Source of the DNA: Bin87 sp965116785
GTDB taxonomy: Bacteria > Chloroflexota > Dehalococcoidia > Lucifugimonadales > UBA3495
Reading direction: 5' to 3'
Assembly: GCA_965116785.1 (NCBI GenBank)
Contig: OZ220731.1
Span: 3,348,001 to 3,412,000, forward strand
DNA: 64,000 nt
A model generated the notes under the pieces. It did no database searches. It was given only the letters and a program-made list of their open reading frames with translations, and was not told the origin of the DNA. Below are positions 20,301 through 28,454 of the stretch, in pieces. Positions within the stretch are counted from its first letter, which is position 1. The number at the start of each line of letters is the position of its first letter. Both the position numbers and the translations under genes were made by a program.

Positions 20301-20472
20301 GGGCCGTCTGGATGGATTCCCGGCGTGGGGGCGGCACTGGAACGATGTACGCGGAGTGTCTTCGCTGCTCGACGATGCGGTCAGTGGGCAGTCCGTTGTC
20401 GAGTTCCCAGTGTCTTCCAGGGTACCCGTAGGGCGAGTTCAGGATCGGCTGCTCGGCGAATGTTGAAGGCAC
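17323..20472 (-). CDS. res: Type III restriction enzyme Res subunit (helicase-nuclease)
   Basis: The 1049-aa subunit starts at a GTG with GAGGAG six bases upstream; an in-frame extension to 20544 has no such site. The SF2 helicase has Walker A ATGAGKTT (about residues 177-184), a DEGHH box in the DEAD position (VINDEGHH, about 310-317), SATPFF, and motifs V/VI in MLTEGWDAN and EQVVGRALRR. The C-terminus carries a PD-(D/E)XK nuclease: YVPDFIV followed about 20 residues later by AEVKGYRG. It translocates and cleaves DNA together with Mod. It is the first gene of a leftward res-mod operon. All core motifs are intact, so this is likely a working system if the recognition sites are methylated. Confidence 0.92.
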   Translation of the reverse strand: MPSTFAEQPILNSPYGYPGRHWELDNGLPTDRIVEQRRHSAYIVPVPPPRRESIQTALPLGIAGLSDERQQYDPTPIINEIRRRVDAWRQLPSPRNWGVTPETARLLQHWRSYDFPNLRPFFCQVEAAEAVIWLTEVAGLLQPTTNSRRGFETITNHLKGANQSANPELFRLALKLATGAGKTTVMAMLIAWQTVNAVRYPRRDRFTKRFLIVTPGIVIRDRLRSLVPNDPDNYYEHRDLVPKDMLPAVKQAQVVITNRHAFQLREKDKASPVNRRLRQGKDGPDLNTQETEWDMLRRVMPEFTRTKNVLVINDEGHHCYRERPPHESEERELDADEKPEAEQNNERARVWISGIEAVKRNIGVSAVIDLSATPFFLRGSGYHEGTLFPWTVCDFSLMDAIESGIVKIPRVPVADNVPTEDWPVLREIWRHVRGVMPLAGRRRQNTVQDPLALPSQLVSALEATYNGYEKTYRDWLEAGIETPPVFIVVCQNTAVSKLLYEYISGFERESEDGTAARPFLGRFELLRNYDENSNRLQVPRTLLIDSENLSAAGALPDGFHAAVAPALEQFKRERVHRSGDRAAADNITTEDILREMMNTVGKPGRLGANVRCVVSVSMLTEGWDANTVTHILGVRAFGTQLLCEQVVGRALRRQAYELNGEGLFDVEYADVLGVPFDFTDSDVKPTPPAPAAPTIRVQAVSPDRDHLEIEFPNVTAYRVELPDDELRATFDQDSELTLTTGRVGATDTENQGIVGEGTRLITEPSKETRRQKVAFELTAHILQNHLREPGEQPKMHLFGKLNTIVTRWLDQCLVCESGTFPAQVLYREWADRAGQQIKNAIAKTMQDAQGDSVKRIKAVVAPYNPLGSTRNVNFTTGVRNIRPVGGQFYRVVIDTSRDKSHVNRAVCDNNWEATFCRIIDNHPKVISYVKNHGLGLEVPYLMGNTPRTYVPDFIVRIDDGKGSEDPLNLIAEVKGYRGEDAVAKANTMASYWVPGVNNLGSYGRWAFHEFKSVDSMWSELDEVINNGGTLFSDTPTQGTGVAHAPGNRA

Positions 20473-20610
20473 GGGGTGCTCCTCTGGTGGAACCGGTGTG
20501 CGCCGGAGTGTAACACCTCGTCCGCTGAGCCAACGGGTCTTCACGCTGTTGCGGTTCCCATGGTCTTTGTAACCCTCCCTTGTTGCTGGGCCATTCGCAG
20601 CCGCGGGGCG

Positions 20611-20670
20611 TGCCTGAATTCTTGCGCTGGGGCCACGGAGAGGGCCTCCGCCCCGCTGGTGGACATTTCC
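20611..20670 (+). repeat. Dispersed GC-rich repeat, copy at 20.6 kb
   Basis: This copy of a dispersed family contains GAATTCTTGCGCTGGGGCC followed by ACGGAGAGGGCCTCCG. The second half forms a hairpin (CGGAG/CTCCG, extended by GGGG/CCCC). Near-identical cores occur at 24.4 kb (opposite strand) and several times at 41.7-42.9 kb. It lies in the short gap between res and the AAA/DUF4143 gene. Confidence 0.7.
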
Positions 20671-20771
20671 CAGTCCGTGGTGTGAATGAGGCTGCCGCCG
20701 CGTGGTTCCGCAAGCGGCGCGACGACGCGGAAGGTGCCGTTTAGTGTGCCCGGGAGCGATCCGCGGCGGGA

Positions 20772-22283
20772 TTACGCGAGCAGCATGAACGTCGAAAGCG
20801 GCATGGCGACGATGCGCGCGTCGTCAATGGCCGGCGTGTCCTCCAGTGTGATGAGCAAACCGAATGAGGCGAGCTTGGCCGGCTTCTCGACGAACGACCT
20901 GATGCCTCGTGTGTCGCGCACGGGGTCGATGCTTCGCTCGTATTTGACCTGAACGGGGATTTGCTGGTCGCCGACGGTGAAAACGAAGTCCAGGTCAGGC
21001 TCTCGAGGCGGTGTCGGCACGCGGTCAATGTCCAAGCCGCGGATGACGGACGCGGTGTCGCCGAGCACGCTCTGGGCCATGTGCCCCGCCAGCGTCGTGA
21101 GTTCTGGGCTTGCGTCCAGCGCGTCGGGAGCGAGGGGAACCCGTTCTTGGAGCCAGCTGTCGCGCAGTGCATGGTCAGCCAGGCAGATTTTGATGGCGTC
21201 CCATGGGCGGTTGAGGTTCAGTACCGGCCACGGCAGGAGCCGTATCAGCGTGGTGTCGGCGAGAGCCTGCACGTAGTGACCTACTTCTTCAGGGTCGGTG
21301 TCTTGGCCGGACGAAAGGCTGGCTTCCTGGGCAAGTTCGCTGACGGACGTCGTCCGCCCGGCCTACCGGCAGGCGATCTCAAACATCATCGCCAGCAGCG
21401 CGACGTCGCGGTTCTTGCCGCCCGGTCCAATCAGCAGGTCGCGCTGCAACACGGGTCGGATGACGTCTTCGTTCAGCCGATGGGCCACGGCCTGCCAATC
21501 GGCGGGCGGTTCGAATGGGTCATGGGCCATCGGGTAGCCGCCGCGCTCCGAGAACAGGCTGAAGGCTTGGTCGCGAGCTTCCGCGTTTGTCCGTCCGTGT
21601 TCGGCCAGTTCTTGCCAGAACTCCAGTCGGCGGAATTGCCCGAAACTTTCTTCCGGCGGGAAGTGTTCGACGGGTGCCAAACCCCTAAATTCGGCAATCT
21701 CCGTGAGCGACAGAGTGCCGGCATCGACAGTCGATATGCGTCCCGCCAGGCTGTCGTGGCCCGGTTCAATCCGCAAGGCGGAGCTGCCGGTGGCGACGAC
21801 CTTGACGGCGGAGTGGTCGACCAGCAACTGGAGCGACCAGCTCCAGTTGCTGATGTGCTGGATTTCGTCGAAGAACAGGTAGGCCCGCTGGCCCTGGTTG
21901 GCCAGGGCGTTGAAGGTAGCGGGGGTGATGTTGCGCTCGATCCAGGACGTGATGCGCAGGATGGGGTCCAGCATGTCCTCGGTGCCCGTGACCTGGTCGA
22001 GCGGAACCCGGATGATGTGGTGGGGCGGCACGCCCTTGTCCAGCAGGTCGCTGATGATCTGGAGCTGCATGGTGGTTTTGCCCACCCCGCGGGGTCCGGG
22101 CACGGCGACGATGGGCGTGATGCCATATTCCAGGCGTTGGCGGACCTGGCCGACGAGATTGCGGCGAGTGGTGGGCACCGGCGGCGCAGGCTCGTCCCGC
22201 CACCACGGGTTGGATTGGTGCAGGGTTTCCACCAACTCGTGGGGCAGGGGCAGAGGCATGCGGGGCGGTAGTAGGGTGCTCAC
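20772..22283 (-). pseudogene. AAA ATPase with DUF4143 domain, interrupted by an amber codon
   Basis: One continuous minus-strand frame of 504 codons carries a TAG at codon 307 (21363-21365). The first part has Walker A GPRGVGKTT (residues 63-71) and Walker B AYLFFDEIQH, the ATPase-14 type. After the stop, the same frame continues without shift through AGRTTSVSELAQEASL and ends in a DUF4143 nuclease-like region (DLDFVFTVGDQQIPVQVKY). The usual family length of about 450-500 aa is restored by reading through one codon, probably a CAG to TAG change. Family members are often linked to toxin-antitoxin-like or defence loci. Without suppression only a 306-aa ATPase fragment is made. Confidence 0.88.
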
Positions 22284-22606
22284 GGTGAACCTGTTAATCC
22301 GTTTCGTAGATGAACAGTCTGATGCCCTTGGAGGGACTCTCTACAGGTCCTGAAATTTGCTGGACTCATCGAGGTGGCACCGTACGACCTTGACAGTGTC
22401 CGTCAGCATGAACGCCACTTGAACAGGGGGCTGCCCTGGGTGTGGCGGGGCAAGTTGAACCGGCCGATGTGGCGAACCAATGGCTACATCAAGAGCATCG
22501 ATATGCTGGTGTACTCGCTGGCCCTGGTTTGATGAGGAAAGGGAGAAAAACTCAATACCCACCGACGTTGAGAATGCCCCGTCAATGGGCAAGACAGCTC
22601 GGCCGG
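22284..22606. other. Intergenic stretch without a supported gene
   Basis: About 320 bases lie between the nuclease-like gene and the AAA/DUF4143 gene. A 22-codon minus-strand frame starting at an ATG near 22406 and ending near 22341 (MLTDTVKVVRCHLDESSK) has good composition but no clear ribosome-binding site. It could be the remnant of a small gene. Nothing else is visible. Confidence 0.4.
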
Positions 22607-23236
22607 TCAGCCAATTACGGGGACTGCAAGATACCGAAACAGACCGTATGCTTTGTCGGGAAACATCGAAAACTCCTTCCATCGAAGCTGATAAGAACCC
22701 CGCAGTCGTATGGCGGATTCCCTCCCCTTCACTGTTCCTGGGCCGGCGCGATGCGCCCAAGCCATCTCGCCCGAAATGTCCTTTCCCTCGTGGATACGGA
22801 AGGCGGCGTCCACCGTATCCCTCGTTCCTGGGACCTTCCAATACGCCGAGTCGTTGGTTAGCAGCACCGCGTATCCAGCCTTGCAGACTTCTACGCTGGA
22901 GCGCATGAGTTCAAGCCTTTCAATGTCCAAAAGAAAGTCGTAACGCCTCGTATCCTGGGCGCTGTGGTTCCGGAGGGCAAATAACTCGCCGTCTTCTTCC
23001 AATTCCAGCGCACGGGTAACGTACTTCAGTTCAATGGCAATCCCTTCCACCGGCATCCAAATGTCCAAGAACCTCCTCCGGGCTTGGACTGAAAAGGCAT
23101 CGACCTCCAGGCGGATACGGCTTTCCGGCATTGCCTCATGGATTTGCCAAGCCAGAGCGTGCTGAAAGTCCGCTTCCGAGTGAAACAACTTGCGGCTCCC
23201 GGCCAGACCCGTCATTAGGCCATCTATATCGAGCAT
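22607..23236 (-). CDS. PD-(D/E)XK-like nuclease-fold protein
   Basis: The 209-aa product starts at an ATG (MLDIDGLMTGLAG) with AAGGAAAG nine bases upstream; an upstream in-frame ATG lacks such a site. The family has a conserved HSEADFQHALAWQIHEA block (about residues 18-34). FLDIWMPVEGIAIELKYVTR follows (about 57-76), an Asp then Glu-x-Lys in the spacing of a restriction-endonuclease fold. Later blocks are SAQDTRRYDFLLDIERLE and a late FRIHEGKD. It is widespread as a stand-alone gene in accessory regions, and its role is unknown to me. It lies at the right end of the defence island and no partner gene is evident. Confidence 0.75.
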   Translation of the reverse strand: MLDIDGLMTGLAGSRKLFHSEADFQHALAWQIHEAMPESRIRLEVDAFSVQARRRFLDIWMPVEGIAIELKYVTRALELEEDGELFALRNHSAQDTRRYDFLLDIERLELMRSSVEVCKAGYAVLLTNDSAYWKVPGTRDTVDAAFRIHEGKDISGEMAWAHRAGPGTVKGRESAIRLRGSYQLRWKEFSMFPDKAYGLFRYLAVPVIG

Positions 23237-23418
23237 AGGGACTCTTTCCTTGTACATGAACTTGCCATCTCCGCACGACCCAATCAACGCCTTGACGGGT
23301 TCGCGGGGTCGCCCAGGGCGGATTTTAGCCTATGGGAGAACGGGGCCAACCGCAACTGGTGCGTTGGATGGCTGTAGAGGCATGCAGCGCAAAGTCGCGT
23401 GCATCTGTCAGTTTCGGT

Positions 23419-23643
23419 TCACAAACTCACTCCGACCGCCAGTGCAATCGGCACCAGCGCCAGCGTGATGACGAAGAACGTAAACGCTGCGATGGTAGCG
23501 AGCCAGCTGACGACACTCGTCAACGTCCGGCCGAAGGTGCGGTCGGTTAGCCGGTTGTGGATCACGCACAGCAGGGCTGCCGTCATGGAGAAAAAGATGA
23601 CCACAGACGCCGTTAGCACTCCGGGATTGACGGCGGCGCCCAA
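23419..23643 (-). CDS. Small two-helix membrane protein (tentative)
   Basis: A 74-codon frame begins at a TTG and encodes two clear hydrophobic segments (VLTASVVIFFSMTAALLCVI and WLATIAAFTFFVITLALVPI) joined by a short polar, basic loop. The frame stays open upstream to a region rich in Gly and Asp, so the true start is uncertain and the 5' end may be damaged. No family is recognised. The hydrophobic pattern is unlikely by chance in DNA this GC-rich, which is the main support. Confidence 0.4.
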   Translation of the reverse strand: MGAAVNPGVLTASVVIFFSMTAALLCVIHNRLTDRTFGRTLTSVVSWLATIAAFTFFVITLALVPIALAVGVSL

Positions 23644-23926
23644 ACCCAGGTCGATGTCGAAACCGGCGATGCTGACCCCGTCGAGATCTGGACCACCTTG
23701 ACGCTGTTGCCCACCGCAGCCATCAGCAAGGCGGCAACAGAGGCCAGTACCAGGTTGCAGGCAGCAGGTCGTAACGGGTCGAAGGTTGGTTCAAGGTTCA
23801 GGGCACGCGGGACGCCGCGTCGCCATGGTGGCTCTCTGCAGCGTACGCCGGAACCGAGACGGCTGTCTCAGTGCCTTTTGGCGTCAGGGTTTCGCGCGCC
23901 GATTGTCAGCGGCGCGGCGTTTGCTG

Positions 23927-24250
23927 TCAATCGGCGACCGTCGGGCCACCGTTTCGGTGTCTTTCGTGATCGGCTCGATCAGCATTCAACATGCGTTCGG
24001 CGACTACCTTTGAGACGGTGATTTGTTCGACGGAGTCGCACACGGTGCATGTTCGCCGGAGGACCACCGAGCCATCCGGCTGCCGGGATCGTTCAACTGC
24101 GTGCTGTGTCGAACGCCGGCAGTCGTCAGAGCATATCGTGGTCACTGTTCCGACCGGCACGGGCGACGGGGCGACGGCGGACGGTGGGGGTTCCATTCCG
24201 GGTATGGACATTTGCAAAGCCGCCGCGTTGCGGTTGTTCTTTCTCGCCAT
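23927..24250 (-). CDS. Small CxxC protein, last gene of a mini-gene chain
   Basis: The 107-aa product starts at an ATG with AGAGG six bases upstream. It is Pro-rich at the N-terminus and then has CSDDC and, thirty-odd residues later, RTCTVCDSVEQ, spaced as a possible small zinc-binding unit. A charged tail follows. No family is recognised. It follows, on the same strand, a run of tiny overlapping genes (25.6 to 24.6 kb), two of which also carry a CDNCG motif, so it probably belongs to the same accessory module. Confidence 0.55.
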   Translation of the reverse strand: MARKNNRNAAALQMSIPGMEPPPSAVAPSPVPVGTVTTICSDDCRRSTQHAVERSRQPDGSVVLRRTCTVCDSVEQITVSKVVAERMLNADRADHERHRNGGPTVAD

Positions 24251-24440
24251 CGTTGACCTCTTCTACGTTCGCGAACGTGTGGCGCGACAACGGGCGTGCC
24301 CCACCGGTTCGGTGCCTGCGTTGTGGAAGGGGGAGCCCTCGGCTTGGCTTGGTACCCTTCGTTGCCTCGGTTTCTGCATCTTGGGCCGATTTCAGGGCCT
24401 GAACGGTCCCGGTCCCTGTTCCGATGCCTTCAGGTCCGCG

Positions 24441-24479
24441 AATCGCCTCTCCGTGACTCCTGTGCAGGAATTCGGCCGC
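24441..24479 (-). repeat. Dispersed GC-rich repeat, copy at 24.4 kb (opposite strand)
   Basis: Read on the minus strand this has GGCCGAATTCCTGC, then CAGGAGTCACGGAGAG. It matches the copy at 42417-42460 on the plus strand with only a few differences over about 35 bases. It lies between two mini-genes. Confidence 0.65.
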
Positions 24480-24576
24480 TCTGTGATCGTTTGCAACTGG
24501 GTTCATTTGCGGCGCAGCGATGACCTCGGGCGGGACTGAGCCGTCAGGTCACACAGACGACGCAGTAGCAGAGTAT

Positions 24577-24804
24577 CTAGCCGTAGTCGGCACCCGAAAT
24601 CCGGTTCCGTTGGCGACGCGGCGGCTTTTCCAGACAGCCGGCGCCGTGGCCACAGTTGTCGCAACGTCGGGCAGAAACCTTGTGCACGAACTGCGCGCTC
24701 CTGCCGATGTCCGGCAACCTACGGATGAACGCGGCTCGCGCCAGTCCGGCCTCGGCATGGGCCGCCACGCTGCCGTCAGCCGGCGATTTCGTAGGTGTGG
24801 TCAT
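24577..24804 (-). CDS. Mini-gene with CDNCG motif
   Basis: The 75-aa product starts at an ATG that overlaps the TGA of the preceding gene (ATGA arrangement), a sign of translational coupling. It contains ARRCDNCGHGAGC, a possible half zinc ribbon, in a basic background. The family is unknown. The overlap with its neighbour, rather than any homology, supports it as a gene. Confidence 0.5.
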   Translation of the reverse strand: MTTPTKSPADGSVAAHAEAGLARAAFIRRLPDIGRSAQFVHKVSARRCDNCGHGAGCLEKPPRRQRNRISGADYG

Positions 24805-25130
24805 TCCCGTGAGTGGGTTGGGCTGGGGCGAGCGTCACATGAATGCAGCAGCAGGCCGCGCTTTGCGTCGTAAAAGGACCTCGTGCGGATGTGAAGTCGT
24901 GGCTTCTCGCTCCGGCTGACGCCGCAGTTATCGCAACGCCAGTCCGACTCCGGATGGTAGAACGCAGGGTAGTTGTCCCATAGCGCAGTCTCGGGATCCG
25001 GGAGGTCGGCGAGGAGGGCCCGCTTCTCGATCTCGGCCTGGGCGCGGGCCGCGAGGTCTTCGACTGACCAGCCGCCAACTGCCGCAAAGCGGTGGATCTC
25101 GACGGCCAGCACGTAGGCATTGGCGGTCAC
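24801..25130 (-). CDS. Small protein with CDNCG motif, third in mini-gene chain
   Basis: The 109-aa product starts at a GTG overlapping the stop codon of the 25-codon gene before it (GTGA). The N-terminal half is helical and acidic (VEDLAARAQAEIEKRALLAD). The middle reads YHPESDWRCDNCGVSRSEK, and the end is basic with SCDARPS. The single CxxC plus a later Cys could bind a metal. No family is known to me. Overlaps at both ends show it is part of a tightly packed unit. Confidence 0.6.
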   Translation of the reverse strand: MTANAYVLAVEIHRFAAVGGWSVEDLAARAQAEIEKRALLADLPDPETALWDNYPAFYHPESDWRCDNCGVSRSEKPRLHIRTRSFYDAKRGLLLHSCDARPSPTHSRE

Positions 25131-25204
25131 CGCTCCCGCGCCCAAGCCGTGACACGGCAGAGGTCCAGCAGTAAGGCGCGCAGCATGCGAAGGCCGAGTT
25201 TCAT
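25127..25204 (-). CDS. 25-aa hydrophobic/basic peptide gene within the mini-gene chain
   Basis: The ATG shares its A with the TGA of the preceding gene (TGATG), and its own TGA overlaps the GTG of the next gene. The peptide (MKLGLRMLRALLLDLC...) is an amphipathic leucine-rich helix with a basic end. It could be a real micro-protein or only a coupling device for the next gene. Support comes solely from the exact stop-start overlaps. Confidence 0.4.
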   Translation of the reverse strand: MKLGLRMLRALLLDLCRVTAWARER

Positions 25205-25599
25205 CACGCCCGCCGGCTCATGAGGTCCCGCTGCTCAGTCACGTCTCGGGAAACCCGCCGGTTGCGAAGCCCTTCGATGATCCAGTGCTTGTCGGCCTCG
25301 TCGAGCAGCCGCTCGAGTTCCCGTTCGTGGGCCGCCGCCGCCCGGAGGTGCTCGACCTCGTGGAGGACCATGCCCACGTCGAGCTCGGTGCGTGGCATGA
25401 CGTTGTTATCGCCCAGGGAGACGGTGTCGCCGCCGCTCCGGATGGCCTCCGGATTCTGGTTCAGGATGCCGGCGAAGTTGGTCCAGACGCCAGCCGTTCG
25501 AGCCAGGCGTGCCTTTAGTTTCAGGACCCGCTCGTGGGTGGCCTCGTAATCGGCGACCAGTCGCCCCAGGTCGGCGTGTTCGTCGTTTCCCGTCGTCAT
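25204..25599 (-). CDS. Helical coiled-coil protein, first of mini-gene chain
   Basis: The 131-aa product starts at an ATG with AAGGAGAG eight bases upstream; an in-frame extension to 25635 is less likely. The sequence is strongly helical and charged. It has heptad-like stretches near the N-terminus (LGRLVADYEATHERVLKLKA) and in the second half (EVEHLRAAAAHERELERLLD), with a short middle that includes SGGDTVSLGDNNVMP. It resembles small phage or plasmid accessory proteins but no family is recognised. It heads a chain of overlapping genes read leftward. Confidence 0.65.
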   Translation of the reverse strand: MTTGNDEHADLGRLVADYEATHERVLKLKARLARTAGVWTNFAGILNQNPEAIRSGGDTVSLGDNNVMPRTELDVGMVLHEVEHLRAAAAHERELERLLDEADKHWIIEGLRNRRVSRDVTEQRDLMSRRA

Positions 25600-26381
25600 G
25601 ATGTCGGCTCTCCTTGTGGTCCGGAATACCGCCATGTTACGCCCGCCACAGGGAGTTACCCCGGGAGCGTCGCCGACGGCTGATGGCCGTCATGGACCAA
25701 AGGGCGGTGGCGCCGGCTTCAGGGTCGTCCACCAAGTCGTGCCGGAGCTCGGCGCGGAAGTGCAATGCGCCCCACGGATTCGGGCTCCGGATCACGCCCG
25801 GCGGGTGCCGCGGCGGGCTTTGTTGCGTCACCCACGGCAACGCCGCATTGGTCGCAACGTTGAGCGGCCAAGCCGTGGCGGAAAGGCCGGTCTTCATCCC
25901 CGAGGTTGCGCACGAAGTCGGCCTACGTCAGCCCGCCTGCGGCGCGTGCAACGACGTGCTCCGGCTGTCGGCCGAAATCGGGCAGAAGCCTGCTTTCGGC
26001 AAGAAACGATCCCCGGGCGTGTTTCCGCGGCCTTGAGGCGAAATGCTCTGACATTCCAACGGCGGTTCCCTTGGGTACCGCTGGCTGTAGGGGCCTGTTA
26101 TCCAAACCGACTGCCCTAGCGACGGGGCGGTCTGCGGCAACGACCAACGGCGATGCCAAGACCTGGGTCCAGGCGGGAAAGGTTCCGTTGCGTTGATGGC
26201 GCGGTCTGCGGTGGTGGCGTTGCTGGCACGCATACGCTTGAGGCTTGGTGGCGCTGGGTCAGACGTTTCCGTGGATTCACACCGTCTCGTGTTGCAGGGA
26301 CCACTGGTCGAGCGCTTTGGCGTTTTTGCCCGATGCGGAACCTGATATGCTGAGCGACATAACGTGAGTGGAGGTGGCGCC
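25600..26381. other. Intergenic stretch, no supported gene
   Basis: About 780 bases lie between the mini-gene chain and the STAS gene. A minus-strand frame at 25719-25913 contains RCDQCGVAVGD, echoing the CDNCG proteins next door, but it lacks a ribosome-binding site and looks eroded. I see no RNA gene or terminator. The divergent promoters for the flanking genes should be here. Confidence 0.4.
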
Positions 26382-26717
26382 ATGGCGATCGAAAATGGCC
26401 AGAAAGGACGAGGCCCGGTCGTCCAGGCCCCGTCCCGCCTGGACGCCGCGAGTGCCGGGGGCTTCCATGACGAGCTGAATGCCGCCATCGCGGCGTCCCA
26501 TTCGGTCGTGGTGGTCAACATGACGGGCCTGGACTACATCAGCAACGCAGGCCTGCGGGTGCTCGTGCAGGCGGCGACGAAGATCCACGGTAGCGACGGC
26601 AGACTGGTCCTACGCTGTTTGTCGGAAGATGTGCGGACGGTGGTCGAGAACAGCGGCATAAGCCGACTGCTGGAAATCAGTCCCTCGGAGGAGGACGCGG
26701 TCGTGACTGGAGGATGA
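26382..26717 (+). CDS. STAS-domain anti-sigma factor antagonist-like protein
   Basis: The 111-aa product starts at an ATG six bases after GGAGGT. It fills one STAS domain: SRLDAASAGGFHDELNAAI (helix), SVVVVNMTGLDYISNAGLRVL (core strand and switch), then ATKIHGSDGRLVL and a late helix VVENSGISRLLEI. STAS antagonists bind anti-sigma factors, and phosphorylation of a Ser in the loop (DSSG or ISSAG) turns them off. Here the loop reads ISNAG, with Asn in the usual acceptor place, so the normal switch may be absent. No anti-sigma kinase or sigma gene lies nearby. Confidence 0.85.
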   Translation: MAIENGQKGRGPVVQAPSRLDAASAGGFHDELNAAIAASHSVVVVNMTGLDYISNAGLRVLVQAATKIHGSDGRLVLRCLSEDVRTVVENSGISRLLEISPSEEDAVVTGG

Positions 26718-26955
26718 TGGCGACCGTCCACCGTCTGTGGTTTTCCCATGGGATAAGCGCTCCCGCGGTGGGGAGGTTGCCTGTGGTGCGAAGCTGGGAA
26801 CGAATCTTTCCGGCTGCAGCCCGGAGCCGCATATGATGCGTTCCACCGGAGGTGTAAAGCGTGCCCCCGTCGTCATGGTGTCAGCCCTGGGGGCGCGCCT
26901 CGTACTTGCCGGGATGGCAGCCGTAGCGTCATCAGTCTTCGCCGTGCAGACACTG

Positions 26956-28338
26956 GTGAAATTCCTAACGCTTGGACTGGCGTTCCTGGTTCTGGTAGCC
27001 TGCGTTGGGATGCCGCCGTCCGACATTCCTGCTGAGGCGGCGGTCCCAGCCCCGGGAGCTGCCGAGCCTGTTTCGGAAACCTACAGGCTGGACCTGGACC
27101 CCGGCGTAGTTGTCGCCTTCGTGGAAGGATTGACGCCCGAGATGACGGCAAAAGTCGCCTATGTCACTCACGTTCCCACCGGGTCTCAGGTTGTTCTGGA
27201 CATTGACGGTAACGTCATTGATCGGCACGACGGACGGGCGGACGGTCCAAACCTCCTGGATGACATTCTCGACGACGAGGCAGCGATGGCCCCCATCCTG
27301 GAGGGTCTTGCCAACGACACGGACGTGAGCCCTCGACCGCATACGATCTCGTGGGTACCCATGGTGAAGTTCGGCGGCATCCATTACCTGAGGCAGTGGA
27401 GCCCAGTCGGAACAGCAGCTCACGATGAAGGGCAGGACCTCACGGCGGAGGACTTGGGACCGGAGCTCTACCGGATTGCGTTCCGCGGCGATGGTTACGC
27501 CGGCCCGTGGTACCGCTACCAGGACGGAGACGCCACCTTCCTGAACCCAGGCACGCCGGTGTACGAGGTCAAGGGCTACTCGCCGGAGTTCCGGCTGGCG
27601 ACGCTCGAACGAGGTAGGGTGACCCTGTATGGAGCCGACACGAATCCAAACGCTCAAACGGGTGAGGATCTGCTGGACATCGAGGGCAAGGTCACAGCCA
27701 TCGACATACTCAACGACGATGACGCCATGACGGTGTTGGCCACAATCGACGACGAAGCTGCCATCGAGAGTTTCGTCGGCATGGTGCTCGAAGCACCGGT
27801 AGATCAGCGGCGCCGTGATCATGACGGTCCGCGCTACTTCCTCGGCATCCGTCTCGGCGACGGCACGTCGGTCGTGCGGTCGTTCTGGCTCGAGACGGGA
27901 GAACTCTCGCGGGGAATCATGACGGACCCGGTCGTGACGCTGTCCGTGTGGTGGAAAATCCCGCATGAGCATCCGCCGGTCGGAACGGACGGAGGGCCTA
28001 GGATCTCCGAACGACTGGCCCGTCGGCTGGGCCTGGCGTACCTCAGCTTCAACTGGCCCGAGCTCGAGGCAACCGGAAAACCGCACTCGCCGACTGCCCG
28101 TTTGATGCGCAGGAGCGAATTTACAGCGATGCAAGGTGGGTCAGCAGGGCCGATGATGCCAGACCCATTGGTCTGGGTGGTTGAAGCCCTGGGCTCGTGG
28201 CGCACGGGCGGCATCACACCTGAGGAAGCCCGTGAGGACCTTTCGGTGGGTCTGGTAGCGTTTGACGCCGACACGGGGTCCACCTATGGCACGAGCTTCC
28301 GGAACGAGCCACTGCTTGGACTCAGTGGCACCCCCTGA
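26956..28338 (+). CDS. Secreted lipoprotein of unknown function
   Basis: The frame is open from 26737, but a GTG at 26956 gives a typical lipoprotein signal (MKFLTLGLAFLVLVAC, Cys at residue 16). Longer starts would bury the lipobox at residue about 89. No strong ribosome-binding site is seen before any candidate. The mature about 445-aa protein is acidic and beta-rich. It has Asp-rich turns (DGNVIDRHDGRADG, EDLLDIEGKVTAIDILNDDD) and a segment WYRYQDGDATFLNPGTP. It is exported and lipid-anchored, with an unknown role. It precedes the serpin lipoprotein by about 115 bp on the same strand and might be expressed with it. Confidence 0.75.
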   Translation: MKFLTLGLAFLVLVACVGMPPSDIPAEAAVPAPGAAEPVSETYRLDLDPGVVVAFVEGLTPEMTAKVAYVTHVPTGSQVVLDIDGNVIDRHDGRADGPNLLDDILDDEAAMAPILEGLANDTDVSPRPHTISWVPMVKFGGIHYLRQWSPVGTAAHDEGQDLTAEDLGPELYRIAFRGDGYAGPWYRYQDGDATFLNPGTPVYEVKGYSPEFRLATLERGRVTLYGADTNPNAQTGEDLLDIEGKVTAIDILNDDDAMTVLATIDDEAAIESFVGMVLEAPVDQRRRDHDGPRYFLGIRLGDGTSVVRSFWLETGELSRGIMTDPVVTLSVWWKIPHEHPPVGTDGGPRISERLARRLGLAYLSFNWPELEATGKPHSPTARLMRRSEFTAMQGGSAGPMMPDPLVWVVEALGSWRTGGITPEEAREDLSVGLVAFDADTGSTYGTSFRNEPLLGLSGTP

Positions 28339-28454
28339 CGCACTTCGCCTTGGAAATCGTCCATCGAAAATCGCAGGGGCCAGGGACGATATGAGATTCG
28401 CTTCGGGAACGCATTCAACGCCAACACTCAACGGGCCGCGGTTCAAGGGGGTTG

